Shown here: positions 40,822 to 48,256 of the stretch, piece after piece
Layout: the number at the start of each line of letters is the position of its first letter
How positions within the stretch are numbered: position 1 is the first letter of the stretch
NCBI GenBank assembly: GCA_902798965.1
Contig: CADBYS010000022.1
Location: forward strand, 1-64,000
Direction: 5' to 3'
DNA: 64,000 nucleotides
Source of the DNA: an uncultured Bacteroidales bacterium
GTDB taxonomy: Bacteria; Bacteroidota; Bacteroidia; Bacteroidales; Paludibacteraceae
Translations under genes and position numbers: made by a program
The notes under the pieces: model-generated
Seen by the model: the letters and a program-made list of their open reading frames with translations, nothing else
Database searches by the model: none
Told to the model about the DNA's origin: nothing

Positions 40822-42501
40822 TTATCTGTATTTCGGATTGGTAATGTATGTTTGTCCATTAGCTGTGCGTGGTTTTGTGCGTAAAAGAATACCTTCCGTT
40901 ATCAAATCAGGAATGATAAAGTTGCGGAGATAGGCCGGTGCTTTATGCAAGAGTGCTGCTAACTCCTCAGTTGAATGCTCCACGATACATGCCTCTATGA
41001 TGCAAGCACGTATTTGCTCTGGTTTCATACGCTGTTTGACCTTAGGCGCAACTATTGAATCAATCAAACGCTTGTTCGCCTCCAAATAATCAATAGCACC
41101 AGTTTGCTTGACGCTTGCAATATTAGAAGCCTCGCATGCAATATTAGGCACGCCGCTTGCAATATTAGGGAGCCCGCTTGCAATATTAGCCTCTTCACTT
41201 GCAACATTAGGACTTTCACTTGCAATATTAGTTGCCATATTGGCCCTCTCACTTGCCATATTAGACTCTCCACTTGCAACATTACCTTCTTTATCCTCGC
41301 GCCAAATGGTAGTTACGAACTCACCACCCAGATCAATCGTTGGGGCAAGCAGGTGCGCCTCCAGCATCTTGCGGATATTCTCTGTAATACCCGTTCCGTA
41401 TTTCTCAATATAGCCGACTTGATACAACGCTTCCGCCAAGAACGGATTGTGAGGGAATGATCCATGCTCCGTCATCAGGTCTGCCTTAGTCAGGTCAACG
41501 GGAAGTCTCCCCGGATTGCGAACTACAACCCGATTACGGAAGACAGACACTTGCACACTACCCTTGCTGTTATAGTCGCGGTGAACTACCGCATTCACAA
41601 TGGTCTCGAAGATAACAGGACGCGGCAACTCGAATACAGCTTCTGCATCTGGTGTAACATTGCGGGCTTCATGGCGCAACGATAGTTTCGACATTACCCA
41701 ACTTGTTGCCTGCGAAATCTGGTCAAGCACATCGCCTTCGAATGTCTTGTAGTCCTCAATGGGCTTCATTACTTCGTTCGTCAGGAACCATGCGCACTTG
41801 ACAACCGCTGTCGGGAAGAAGAACTGCGGATCTTTGGCAAAGAGCAACAATGCGGCGTTGGTGGGTTTGCCGTCGCGCAACATGCGGAAATGCTTCAGCA
41901 GTTCAATCGGGGTTGTATCTTCGGGCAAGGGGAATCCGCGTTTGTTACGTGCCTTACGGATGAACTCACGGACTTTATTCGGGTCAATCTCATCCATATT
42001 GGCATCATAACGTACTTGCTCATCGAGGCTCTGCTCCTGAATGATGCCTTTATATTTTAGGAATGCGTGCAACGACTGTTTGACCAATGATAGCAGTACT
42101 GACGGATTAGAGAACACGCGGTACGTCAGTTCGTCCTGCACACGGCGGAAGAAACGCTCCTCACGCTCATCGCGTGGTTGTTCGTCCAAGTCTTTGATGA
42201 AAGCCACGCGGTAGGCATTGCCTTCGCCGGCAGCGTTGTATTCCTTCTCAGTAGGCGACAGTTCTCCGTCAGCGGCATTGCCGTAGTATTGACCGATAAG
42301 TGCCAGATAGACCTCACTCGCTGCGGCCTCTTCCAGATAGAGTTGACGGGGATTGGTATCCTGTGCGGCAGTCTTTTCGAAGATGAACGGCTCGAAATAT
42401 TGGTTCATCAACTCATCTTGCCGGATATAATCGTAAAGCCGCAACCGCTCGGACGCGAACTCTGATTGCACACTACTGATAAAGACTTTGAACTTGGGCA
42501 T
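40822..42501 (-). CDS. DUF4062 plus RecG-like HATPase protein with heptapeptide repeats, 559 aa
   Basis: Residues 1-90 are a DUF4062 domain (KFKVFISSVQSEFASERLRLYDYI, then YLALIGQYYG), a TIR-like fold found in signalling and conflict proteins. Residues about 165-410 are the ATP-binding 'HATPase_c_4' module usually fused to Schlafen-type AlbA_2 domains (PTNAALLLFAKDPQFF, FETIVNAVVHRDYNSKG, VEKYGTGI-like IEKYGTGITENIRKML); the AlbA_2 domain itself is absent and DUF4062 stands in its place. Then follow eight to nine 7-residue repeats (NIASGLP, NIASGVP), and a C-terminal winged helix (EELAALLHKAPAYLRNFIIPDLITEGIL). The start ATG 42501 has an AGGAGA before it. It lies 13 nt downstream of the WYL gene. 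Confidence 0.85.
   Translation of the reverse strand: MPKFKVFISSVQSEFASERLRLYDYIRQDELMNQYFEPFIFEKTAAQDTNPRQLYLEEAAASEVYLALIGQYYGNAADGELSPTEKEYNAAGEGNAYRVAFIKDLDEQPRDEREERFFRRVQDELTYRVFSNPSVLLSLVKQSLHAFLKYKGIIQEQSLDEQVRYDANMDEIDPNKVREFIRKARNKRGFPLPEDTTPIELLKHFRMLRDGKPTNAALLLFAKDPQFFFPTAVVKCAWFLTNEVMKPIEDYKTFEGDVLDQISQATSWVMSKLSLRHEARNVTPDAEAVFELPRPVIFETIVNAVVHRDYNSKGSVQVSVFRNRVVVRNPGRLPVDLTKADLMTEHGSFPHNPFLAEALYQVGYIEKYGTGITENIRKMLEAHLLAPTIDLGGEFVTTIWREDKEGNVASGESNMASERANMATNIASESPNVASEEANIASGLPNIASGVPNIACEASNIASVKQTGAIDYLEANKRLIDSIVAPKVKQRMKPEQIRACIIEACIVEHSTEELAALLHKAPAYLRNFIIPDLITEGILLRTKPRTANGQTYITNPKYR
41107..41286 (-). repeat. Coding 21-nt repeats in the DUF4062/HATPase gene
   Basis: Eight 21-nt units plus one shortened unit of 12 nt, each ending in a form of N-[IMV]-A-[ST]. 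On the plus strand GCAATATTAG recurs. The repeats lie between the ATPase module and the C-terminal winged helix. Confidence 0.85.
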
Positions 42502-42514
42502 ATTCTCCTGGACT

Positions 42515-43498
42515 TTATTTGTATAATTGCTGCATTCTCTGTATCTTTTCTTGCACTTCCTGCCGCAGATGTTCCGGCTGGAGCACTTCGACATCATCGC
42601 CGAACTCAAGCAGGAGCGCCATCAGTTCGCGGTTGGGTTTGACGGTTATCTCAATGATGCCGTTCTCCTTGTCCTTTAGTTTTTGCGAGTGATGCAGGGG
42701 CTTGGAATGCACATATGGGAATCGGCTCGGGCTGAACTTCAATAGCACATGCTCGGCGAGCACATCAGGGATCGTTACACCTATCACATCATCGAAGTAT
42801 TCCTCAAAGTCTATATCTGTAGGCTGGTATTTGGCTGTCGATGGTTCAATTGCAACAATCCTATCCAATGCGACATTTACAATCCTTCCGTGCTCGTCGG
42901 CAGCAAACAAGAACCAGCGATTGTTATATTGCTTGATATGATACGGACTAAGCGTCCAATGCACCTCGGGTTTACCGAACGGCTGATAATCGAGTTCTAT
43001 CGCCTGCTGGTTGATTATGTAATTGAATAGTGACTCAAGATATTCGAGCCCGGTAACGTATGGGTTGGCATCGAAACTGATGACATTGGCAGTATGCTCG
43101 CTTTGTTGCATCTCGGCCTCCACTTTAGTCAGCAGTTCAGTCATCCATCCGAATTGCGGCAAGCCTTTCAGGCGGCTGAGCATCAGTATGGTATCTTTGA
43201 GGGTTGATAGTTCCTCTTCACTCAGCGGCAGCTGCCGGATGCTGAACTCCATATCTTCATACTTGTAATACACGCGCCCATATGCATCTCGCAGGTGCTC
43301 TATATTGACATGATAGATTGCCTCAAACTCATTGATGTCATACTTGACGGTGCGCACACTTACCGGCGTGCAGTCATATCTGGTCAAAGCACGATTGCAC
43401 GCATCGAGCAAATCCTCGATGTAATAGCGCTTGTTATGGTTGCGAAAGCAACTATCCAACGCTTGATGACGTATGAGTTTTTGTTTGACTACGGGCAT
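42515..43498 (-). CDS. WYL-domain transcriptional regulator, 327 aa
   Basis: Residues 1-75 form a winged-helix-like region (YIEDLLDACNRALTRYDCTPVSVRTVKYDINEFE). Residues about 145-230 are the WYL domain with IELDYQPFGKP, WTLSPYHIKQYNNRWFLFAADEH and VALDRIVAIEP. The C-terminal WCX part ends LEFGDDVEVLQPEHLRQEVQEKI. WYL proteins bind ligands, often nucleic acids or nucleotides, and many control defence genes. It lies upstream of the DUF4062/HATPase gene with a 13-nt gap, so the two are cotranscribed. It is a candidate for the protein that binds the palindromes at 38477 and 40773. Confidence 0.88.
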   Translation of the reverse strand: MPVVKQKLIRHQALDSCFRNHNKRYYIEDLLDACNRALTRYDCTPVSVRTVKYDINEFEAIYHVNIEHLRDAYGRVYYKYEDMEFSIRQLPLSEEELSTLKDTILMLSRLKGLPQFGWMTELLTKVEAEMQQSEHTANVISFDANPYVTGLEYLESLFNYIINQQAIELDYQPFGKPEVHWTLSPYHIKQYNNRWFLFAADEHGRIVNVALDRIVAIEPSTAKYQPTDIDFEEYFDDVIGVTIPDVLAEHVLLKFSPSRFPYVHSKPLHHSQKLKDKENGIIEITVKPNRELMALLLEFGDDVEVLQPEHLRQEVQEKIQRMQQLYK

Positions 43499-43521
43499 TT
43501 TATTCTTAATGATTGTGCAGT

Positions 43522-44267
43522 TTAGAGCAACTGCCAGACGCCTTTGACATTGGAGTGCTCCTTATTGATATAGCCGTTATCCTTCAGCCAAATAGTAGCT
43601 CGCTCTATCGTGCTATCATCCACACCCAAATTATCAGCCATTTGAGCTTGCTTGATTTTTGGGTTCAAGCAAATCAGTTCGTACACATTTCTAATTGTCA
43701 ATGTCGGGAATGCGGGTTTTTGCCCATTTCCCTCATCATTTTCCCTCATTTTTGAGGGTTTTTGAATATTTTCCTTCACATTTTCCCCCATTTCTGCGGG
43801 TTTTTGAGTCTTTTTACCCTCATTTTCCCCCATTTTGGGGTATTTTTGTACATTTCCCCCATCATTTTCCCCCATTTCTGCGGGTTTTATGTCAGATTCC
43901 GATTCTATGAGTCCTTGTTCGATAGCAGAGGCGATCAGCCGGTCGGGGATAGCCGACTTATATTCAACAACCCATACGGCTGTTCCATAGTCTCCACCCC
44001 CATACTCGGTTGGGGTTGGATATTACCGTCAGTGCGTATAGCTGCTACGTTCTTCAGTAACTCATCGGTCACATCAATCGGATGAATACTGCCATCATCA
44101 TTCACGCCAAGGAACAAGTAGCCCGGCTTGCGATTGTTTGGCAGGTCATTGGCGAACGCGCAAATAACCTGACCAAACTTGTCCGTATTGGTCGTGCTGA
44201 TTGTTCGCTCCACGCGGTCGCTTTCCAAATCTGTAAGCAATGCTCGTATTTCGCCGCTTGGTATCAT
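43522..44267 (-). pseudogene. Broken AlbA_2 (Schlafen-type) gene with MGEN repeats and winged helix
   Basis: The first part (44267 to about 43985) encodes an AlbA_2 domain (ESDRVERTISTTNTDKFGQVICAFAND, GYLFLGVNDDGSI). A change of frame near 44000 leads to a stop at 43935. In the other frame a sensible protein continues: YGGGDYGTAVWVVEYKSAIPDRL-type sequence, then MGEN repeats (MGENDGGNVQKYPK, MGENEGKKTQKPAE), then a winged helix (IKQAQMADNLGVDDSTIERATIWLKDNGYI). The HATPase_c_4 module expected between these parts is missing. So the gene has a frameshift and probably an internal deletion. A clean promoter at 44324-44354 shows that it was once expressed as a unit. Confidence 0.75.
43715..43885 (-). 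repeat. Coding repeats of 15-16 residues (MGEN type)
   Basis: Four to five units of about 45-48 nt, plus strand core CATTTTCCCCCATTT. Each unit encodes M-G-E-N followed by a basic/polar part and QKP. Confidence 0.8.
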
Positions 44268-44323
44268 AATGTCAAAATATATTACAATATCTAGTTGTTG
44301 ACATGAATTTTCAATTTCGCATA

Positions 44324-44354
44324 CAAAGTTACAAAAAAATTTTCAAATATGCAA
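44324..44354 (-). promoter_or_regulatory. Bacteroidota-type promoter of the broken gene
   Basis: Minus strand TTG (44352-44354), 20-nt spacer, TAACTTTG (44324-44331). The start codon is at 44267. Confidence 0.8.
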
Positions 44355-44530
44355 GAGTAGGGAGCATTTTTTTGAGGAAAGAGAGCGAAAAAGTGAAAAA
44401 TGTAAGAGCGATGGGGTTAATCAGTCCAAAATTGCCCAAAATTTATCCAAAATTATTATGAAGGATTCTATTAATCCAAAAACAGACGATGGATTAGGCC
44501 GATGAGTATGCGAGAGGGGATGTTCTATTT

Positions 44531-44732
44531 GTGAGACGTGTCTCACATTTTAATTGTCCAGACGTGTTTGGAATATTCATTAGATTCCAGACTGCGGGGC
44601 ATGAGTCATGGATGTGACGATATTTATGTGGTCGCATTTTGCGACCTCATCTTGATGTCACAATTTGTGACTTCAAGTTTAATGGCTTATTTAATGGCTC
44701 AATTGAGCCTTTATTTTTTATGAGCTCATAAA
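44531..44732. repeat. Cluster of five different short palindromes
   Basis: GTGAGAC-GT-GTCTCAC (44531-44546), GGTCGCA-TTT-TGCGACC (44630-44646), GTCACAA-T-TTGTGAC (44657-44671), GGCTCAATTGAGCC (44696-44709) and TTTATGAGCTCATAAA (44717-44732). Each is perfect. This is the left part of a 1.1-kb gene-free stretch between 44.33 and 45.47 kb. Confidence 0.8.
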
Positions 44733-44785
44733 TTGCTTGTTGCTTACCCAACTTTTACCCAACTTTTTATTCTTTGAAAAATTAC

Positions 44786-44895
44786 ATGAGACAGTTGAGA
44801 CTCTTGAGACACTTCTAATTTTGTGATTGTATATCAGTCTGTTAGGCTGCTGCATGGCAATATAAAACTGTCTCAAGTGTCTCAACTGTCTCAAG
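44786..44895. repeat. Inverted pair of triple 9-nt repeats (TTGAGACA)
   Basis: Three units with the core TTGAGACA at a 9-nt period (44786, 44795, 44804) face three units of its complement TGTCTCAA at a 9-nt period (44869, 44878, 44887). About 57 nt separate the two triplets. Confidence 0.85.
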
Positions 44896-44937
44896 AATCT
44901 CACGCAAAATTTTGCATGTCATTTTCTCTTGGACTTT

Positions 44938-45050
44938 TCCTAAAATTAGTAGACAGTTTTCTGCTAATTTCCCTAAACATATAGACACTCGTCCTAAGAA
45001 AGTAGACATTGTCCTAAAATTGTAGACAATCATCCGAATTTCATAGACAA
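44938..45050 (+). repeat. Iteron-like array, five units of about 21 nt
   Basis: Units have TCCTAA followed 9-10 nt later by TAGACA. CC positions: 44939, 44972, 44993, 45013, 45034; the last four are spaced 21, 20 and 21 nt, close to two turns of the DNA helix. The first unit is offset by 33 nt. Confidence 0.8.
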
Positions 45051-45197
45051 GTCGGTCACCTCGCGCAGATGTGAGGGCGCGCGAGCGCGAAGATAGTTGT
45101 TCCCTGGTTGTTGCCTAATTATTCACTGACGGTTTCCTAATAGTTCCGTAGTGATTATGGGGAGCAACATAACGTTGGCATAAGGCTCGCTTATGTC

Positions 45198-45241
45198 TTG
45201 CTTAGCCTTTGCTTAGGTATTGATTAGGACTTGATCAGGAC
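45198..45241 (+). repeat. Four 11-nt tandem repeats
   Basis: TTGCTTAGCCT, TTGCTTAGGTA, TTGATTAGGAC, TTGATCAGGAC; starts at 45198, 45209, 45220, 45231. Confidence 0.85.
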
Positions 45242-45255
45242 TATAGTCTAGGATA

Positions 45256-45299
45256 ACCACGTCTTGACCATGATAAAACCACGTGTTGACCCCGATAAA
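45256..45299 (+). repeat. Two 22-nt direct repeats
   Basis: ACCACGTCTTGACCATGATAAA is followed directly by a second unit with four changes (ACCACGTGTTGACCCCGATAAA). The pair forms part of the right island repeat. Confidence 0.85.
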
Positions 45300-45312
45300 G
45301 GTTCACACTTTT
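45259..45312 (-). repeat. Right inverted repeat of the accessory island
   Basis: Reverse complement of 34104-34157 at about 44 of 54 positions; the outer 27 bases match at 25. It lies between the 11-nt array and the hairpin at 45332. Confidence 0.75.
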
Positions 45313-45331
45313 TGTGCGTAATCAGTAATCA

Positions 45332-45362
45332 GTGAGGGTGAGCGATTGACGCTCACCCTCAC
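45332..45362. terminator. Strong hairpin, 13-bp stem
   Basis: GTGAGGGTGAGCG / CGCTCACCCTCAC with loop of 5 nt (ATTGA). It could terminate transcription leaving the permease genes (minus strand), about 110 nt past the stop codon, although no T-run is obvious. Confidence 0.6.
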
Positions 45363-45396
45363 ATATATCATTATATAGCCACTCTATGTTCGGTTA

Positions 45397-45485
45397 GTAT
45401 CAATGCCGCTGCTATAACAGATGGTATCAATGCCGCTGCTAAAACAGATGGTATCGATACAACTGAAATGATTAGATGGTATCGA
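45397..45485. repeat. 27-nt repeats derived from the end of the permease gene
   Basis: GTATCAATGCCGCTGCTATAAC-type units start at 45397 and 45424 (27-nt period); a third partial one starts at 45451 (GTATCGATAC). The motif AGATGGTATCGATA recurs at the last codons (IDTI, stop) of the permease gene itself. Confidence 0.75.
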
Positions 45486-46320
45486 TAAAGAACTTCTGCT
45501 TGCGGTTGAACATCGCTATACCGATAACCAGCAGACCTGCGATGATGAGTGCGCTATAGCCGAGCGATGACCAGGCAAACTCCCCTGCCCCATAGGCGCC
45601 GTACTTGAACGATTCGATGATGGCTGTCATCGGGTTGAAGAGCATAATCTTGTGCAGCGTGGGGTTGGTAACGTAGCTGAGCGGATAGACGATCGGAGTA
45701 GCGTACATCCACAGCGAGACAAACACGCCAAAGAAGTTGGTGAGGTCGCGGTACTTGGTGGTAAGCGACGAGACGATCAATCCCAAGCCCAACGCCAAGC
45801 ACTGAATCATAAAGATCAGTACAGGGAACAGCAGCAGATAGATGTTAGGACGAAGGTTCACGCCCTTAATCACAAAGATCAGATACACGATCACGAAGGT
45901 GAGCAGCTGCAGCGAGAAGCGGAAGAGCTTGGAAGCTACGACCGAAACCGGCGACACCAGGCGCGGGAAATAGACCTTGCCGAATAAGCCGGCGTTGGTC
46001 TGGAACGTACCCGATACAGCAGTCAGGCACTCGGAGAAATACTCCCAGAGGCATATACCACTCAGATAGAAGACCGGTTGCGGGATATCGTCGGTAGGGA
46101 TATCGGCAATACGTCCAAACACGACGATATACATGAACATCGTGAACAGCGGCGAGATAAAGTACCAGCCCATACCGAAGATGGTCTGCTTGAACTGCAC
46201 CGTTATATCGCGCTTAATAAACAGCCAGATCAGATACTTCTTTTGCCACAGTTCCTTGAGTCCCAAGCCGCGGGAATAGGTATCCGGTGATATTTCAGTA
46301 GTCCAATATTCTTGCGTCAT
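45472..46320 (-). CDS. ABC-2 type polysaccharide export permease (Wzm/KpsM/TagG-like), copy 2
   Basis: A 282-aa inner-membrane permease with six helices that would move a lipid-linked polysaccharide out of the cytoplasm, given an ATPase partner. Landmarks are LWQKKYLIWLFIKRDITVQFKQTIFGMGWYFISPLFTMFMYIVVFGRIADI, YLSGICLWEYFSECLTAVSGTFQTNAGLFGKVYFPRLVSPVSVVASKLF, and LGLGLIVSSLTTKYRDLTNFFGVFVSLWMYATPIVYPLSYV. It is paralogous to the upstream gene, which it overlaps by 4 nt (ATGA). No Wzt-type ATPase gene is next to it in the window. Its 3' end merges with a 27-nt repeat. Confidence 0.88.
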   Translation of the reverse strand: MTQEYWTTEISPDTYSRGLGLKELWQKKYLIWLFIKRDITVQFKQTIFGMGWYFISPLFTMFMYIVVFGRIADIPTDDIPQPVFYLSGICLWEYFSECLTAVSGTFQTNAGLFGKVYFPRLVSPVSVVASKLFRFSLQLLTFVIVYLIFVIKGVNLRPNIYLLLFPVLIFMIQCLALGLGLIVSSLTTKYRDLTNFFGVFVSLWMYATPIVYPLSYVTNPTLHKIMLFNPMTAIIESFKYGAYGAGEFAWSSLGYSALIIAGLLVIGIAMFNRKQKFFIDTI

Positions 46321-47171
46321 ACGGTATCCATAAATGATTTTTGAACCTTATTAAACATCATCAATCCCAGGATGAGCAGCACAAAGGTAAACAGCGTGCT
46401 ATATCCGAGCCAGAGCCACGAGAACTGCCCCTGACCGAGCAGGGAGTACTTGATAGCCTCCATGACGGGTGTAACGGGGTTAAGCGACATGGCCAGGTGC
46501 AGCTTGGGGTTGGTAACCATACTGAGCGGATAAATCACCGGCGTGATGTACACCCACAGCGAGATGATCTTGGCGAGCATGATCTGCAGATCACGGTACT
46601 TGGTGGTCATGGACGAGAAGATCATACCAAAGCCCACGGACATGAATGCAAGCAGCAGAATCAGCACGGGGAAGAGCACGATCTGCCAATGTATAACCAG
46701 TTCCGTACCCGTAGCCACATAATAAATGTAGAACGCCGCAAAGATTGCCAGCTGGATGGCAAAAGACAACAGGTTGGTTGTCACTGCCACGAGCGGCATA
46801 ATAATTCTGGGGAAATACACCTTGCCAAAGATCGCCGCGTTCGTCACAAACGAGTTGGACGTAGCGCTAAGGCACGATGAGAAGTAGCCCCACACGGATA
46901 TACCCAACAGGTAGAACAGTATAGGCGGCACTCCATCGGTAGGGATATTGGCAATACCTCCGAACACCGTGACATACACGATGACCGAGAGCACCGGCGT
47001 GATGATGAACCACAGCGGTCCGAGGATTGTCTGCTTGTACGCCGTACGGAAATTACGGTCGACGAACAGCAAGAACATATCCCTGTAGCGCCACAGTTCC
47101 TGCCAATCGATGGTCAGCAGTTTGTCGCGGGGGGTGATTTGCAAATCCCAATGTTGGTCGTCTTGTTGCAT
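46317..47171 (-). CDS. ABC-2 type polysaccharide export permease (Wzm-like), copy 1
   Basis: A 284-aa permease closely resembling the downstream one: ELWRYRDMFLLFVDRNFRTAYKQTILGPLWFIITPVLSVIVYVTVFGGIANIPTDG, YLLGISVWGYFSSCLSATSNSFVTNAAIFGKVYFPRIIMPL, VGFGMIFSSMTTKYRDLQIMLAKIISLWVYITPVIYPLSMV, and matching C-terminal MDTV/IDTI ends. Two different half-transporters made from overlapping genes suggest a heterodimeric channel. It starts 2 nt after the galE stop, so galE and both permeases are one transcript, consistent with surface-polysaccharide export. Confidence 0.88.
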   Translation of the reverse strand: MQQDDQHWDLQITPRDKLLTIDWQELWRYRDMFLLFVDRNFRTAYKQTILGPLWFIITPVLSVIVYVTVFGGIANIPTDGVPPILFYLLGISVWGYFSSCLSATSNSFVTNAAIFGKVYFPRIIMPLVAVTTNLLSFAIQLAIFAAFYIYYVATGTELVIHWQIVLFPVLILLLAFMSVGFGMIFSSMTTKYRDLQIMLAKIISLWVYITPVIYPLSMVTNPKLHLAMSLNPVTPVMEAIKYSLLGQGQFSWLWLGYSTLFTFVLLILGLMMFNKVQKSFMDTV

Positions 47172-47173
47172 AG

Positions 47174-48208
47174 TTATTTATTTTTTTCAGCCAAGTGACA
47201 CTGCCATTTCCAAGCCGAAGCGAGGATATCGGCGGTCGGCGTTTCGGCTTTCCAGCCAAGTACCTCGTTGGCTTTCTTGGGGTTAGCCCACACCTGCTCG
47301 ATATCTCCCTCACGTCGTCCGACGATCTTATACGGCAGCTGGACACCTGTCACTTCAATGAATGTACGTACGATCTCGAGCACGCTCAATCCGCGCCCCG
47401 TACCGAGGTTGAAGACCTCCACCTGCTCTTTCGCTACGCCCTTGAGCATTCGTTCTACGGCCTTGACGTGCGCCTTAGCCAGATCAACGACATAGATATA
47501 GTCGCGGATACAACTGCCGTCAGGGGTGTTGTAATCATCGCCGAACACCTTCAGTTCCTTGCGCAAGCCGGCAGCGGTCTGCGTTACGAACGGCAGCAGG
47601 TTCTGCGGAACACCGTTTGGCAGCTCGCCGATGAGTGCCGACGGGTGCGCGCCGATGGGATTGAAATAGCGCAGCAGAATAGCGTGGAGGTTGGCGTCGG
47701 CATGTGCCTCGTCGCGGATGATCTCCTCGTTGATCTGCTTGGTGTTGCCATAGGGCGACAGCGCTTTCTGGATAGGTGCATCCTCATCTACAGGTAGATG
47801 GTCAGCATCGGGTTGGCCATACACGGTGCACGACGAACTGAAGACGATATTACGCACGTCATGCTGTTTCATTATATCGAGCAGCGTGATGAGCGAGCCG
47901 ATATTGTTGCGGTAATAGAGCAGCGGTTTCTCGACGCTCTCGCCTACAGCCTTGCTGGCGGCAAAATGGATGACTGCCTCGATATCGGGATAGGTGGTAA
48001 ACACCTTATCCATCGCATTGTAGTTGTTGCAGTCCACGTTCTCGAAAGCGGGGCGTTCGCCCACAATAGCCTCGATGCCATCCAGGACATCCACACTCGA
48101 GTTACTCAGGTTATCGACAATGGTTACCTTGTAGCCTTGTTGCATCAGTTCCACGGTTGTGTGCGAACCGATATAACCCATACCGCCGGTTACTAATATT
48201 CTTGCCAT
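47174..48208 (-). CDS. galE: UDP-glucose 4-epimerase
   Basis: Interconverts UDP-glucose and UDP-galactose (or the N-acetyl forms) with bound NAD; cytoplasmic. Residues 7-13 GGMGYIG are the NAD-binding glycine motif; catalytic Ser-Ser-Ser and Y-x3-K appear as FSSSCTVYG (about residues 124-132) and LSPYGNTKQINEE. Sugar-binding segments (RYFNPIGAHPSALIGE, DYNTPDGSCIRDYIYVVDLAKAH, NLGTGRGLSVLEIV) are intact. Length 344 aa is standard. It comes just before the export permeases and after the nucleotidyltransferase gene, which fits sugar-nucleotide supply for a polysaccharide. Confidence 0.95.
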   Translation of the reverse strand: MARILVTGGMGYIGSHTTVELMQQGYKVTIVDNLSNSSVDVLDGIEAIVGERPAFENVDCNNYNAMDKVFTTYPDIEAVIHFAASKAVGESVEKPLLYYRNNIGSLITLLDIMKQHDVRNIVFSSSCTVYGQPDADHLPVDEDAPIQKALSPYGNTKQINEEIIRDEAHADANLHAILLRYFNPIGAHPSALIGELPNGVPQNLLPFVTQTAAGLRKELKVFGDDYNTPDGSCIRDYIYVVDLAKAHVKAVERMLKGVAKEQVEVFNLGTGRGLSVLEIVRTFIEVTGVQLPYKIVGRREGDIEQVWANPKKANEVLGWKAETPTADILASAWKWQCHLAEKNK

Positions 48209-48231
48209 AATTTCTATGATTTATCGGGTTA

Positions 48232-48251
48232 ATCAGCCAAGATTGGCTGAT
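48232..48251. repeat. Short palindrome ATCAGCCA-AGAT-TGGCTGAT
   Basis: A perfect 8-bp stem with a 4-nt loop between the nucleotidyltransferase and galE genes. A sister element lies at 49173-49192. Confidence 0.7.
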
Positions 48252-48256
48252 ACATA

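Noticed and set aside
42502-42609. N-terminal extension of the DUF4062 protein
   Set aside because: It overlaps the WYL gene's end; the DUF4062 fold begins at the ATG 42501, which has an AGGAGA ribosome-binding site.
44842-45033. A 63-codon minus-strand frame in the repeat block
   Set aside because: It is made mostly of the 21-nt repeats and the GAGACA triplets (ETVETLETV), with no promoter or start context of its own.
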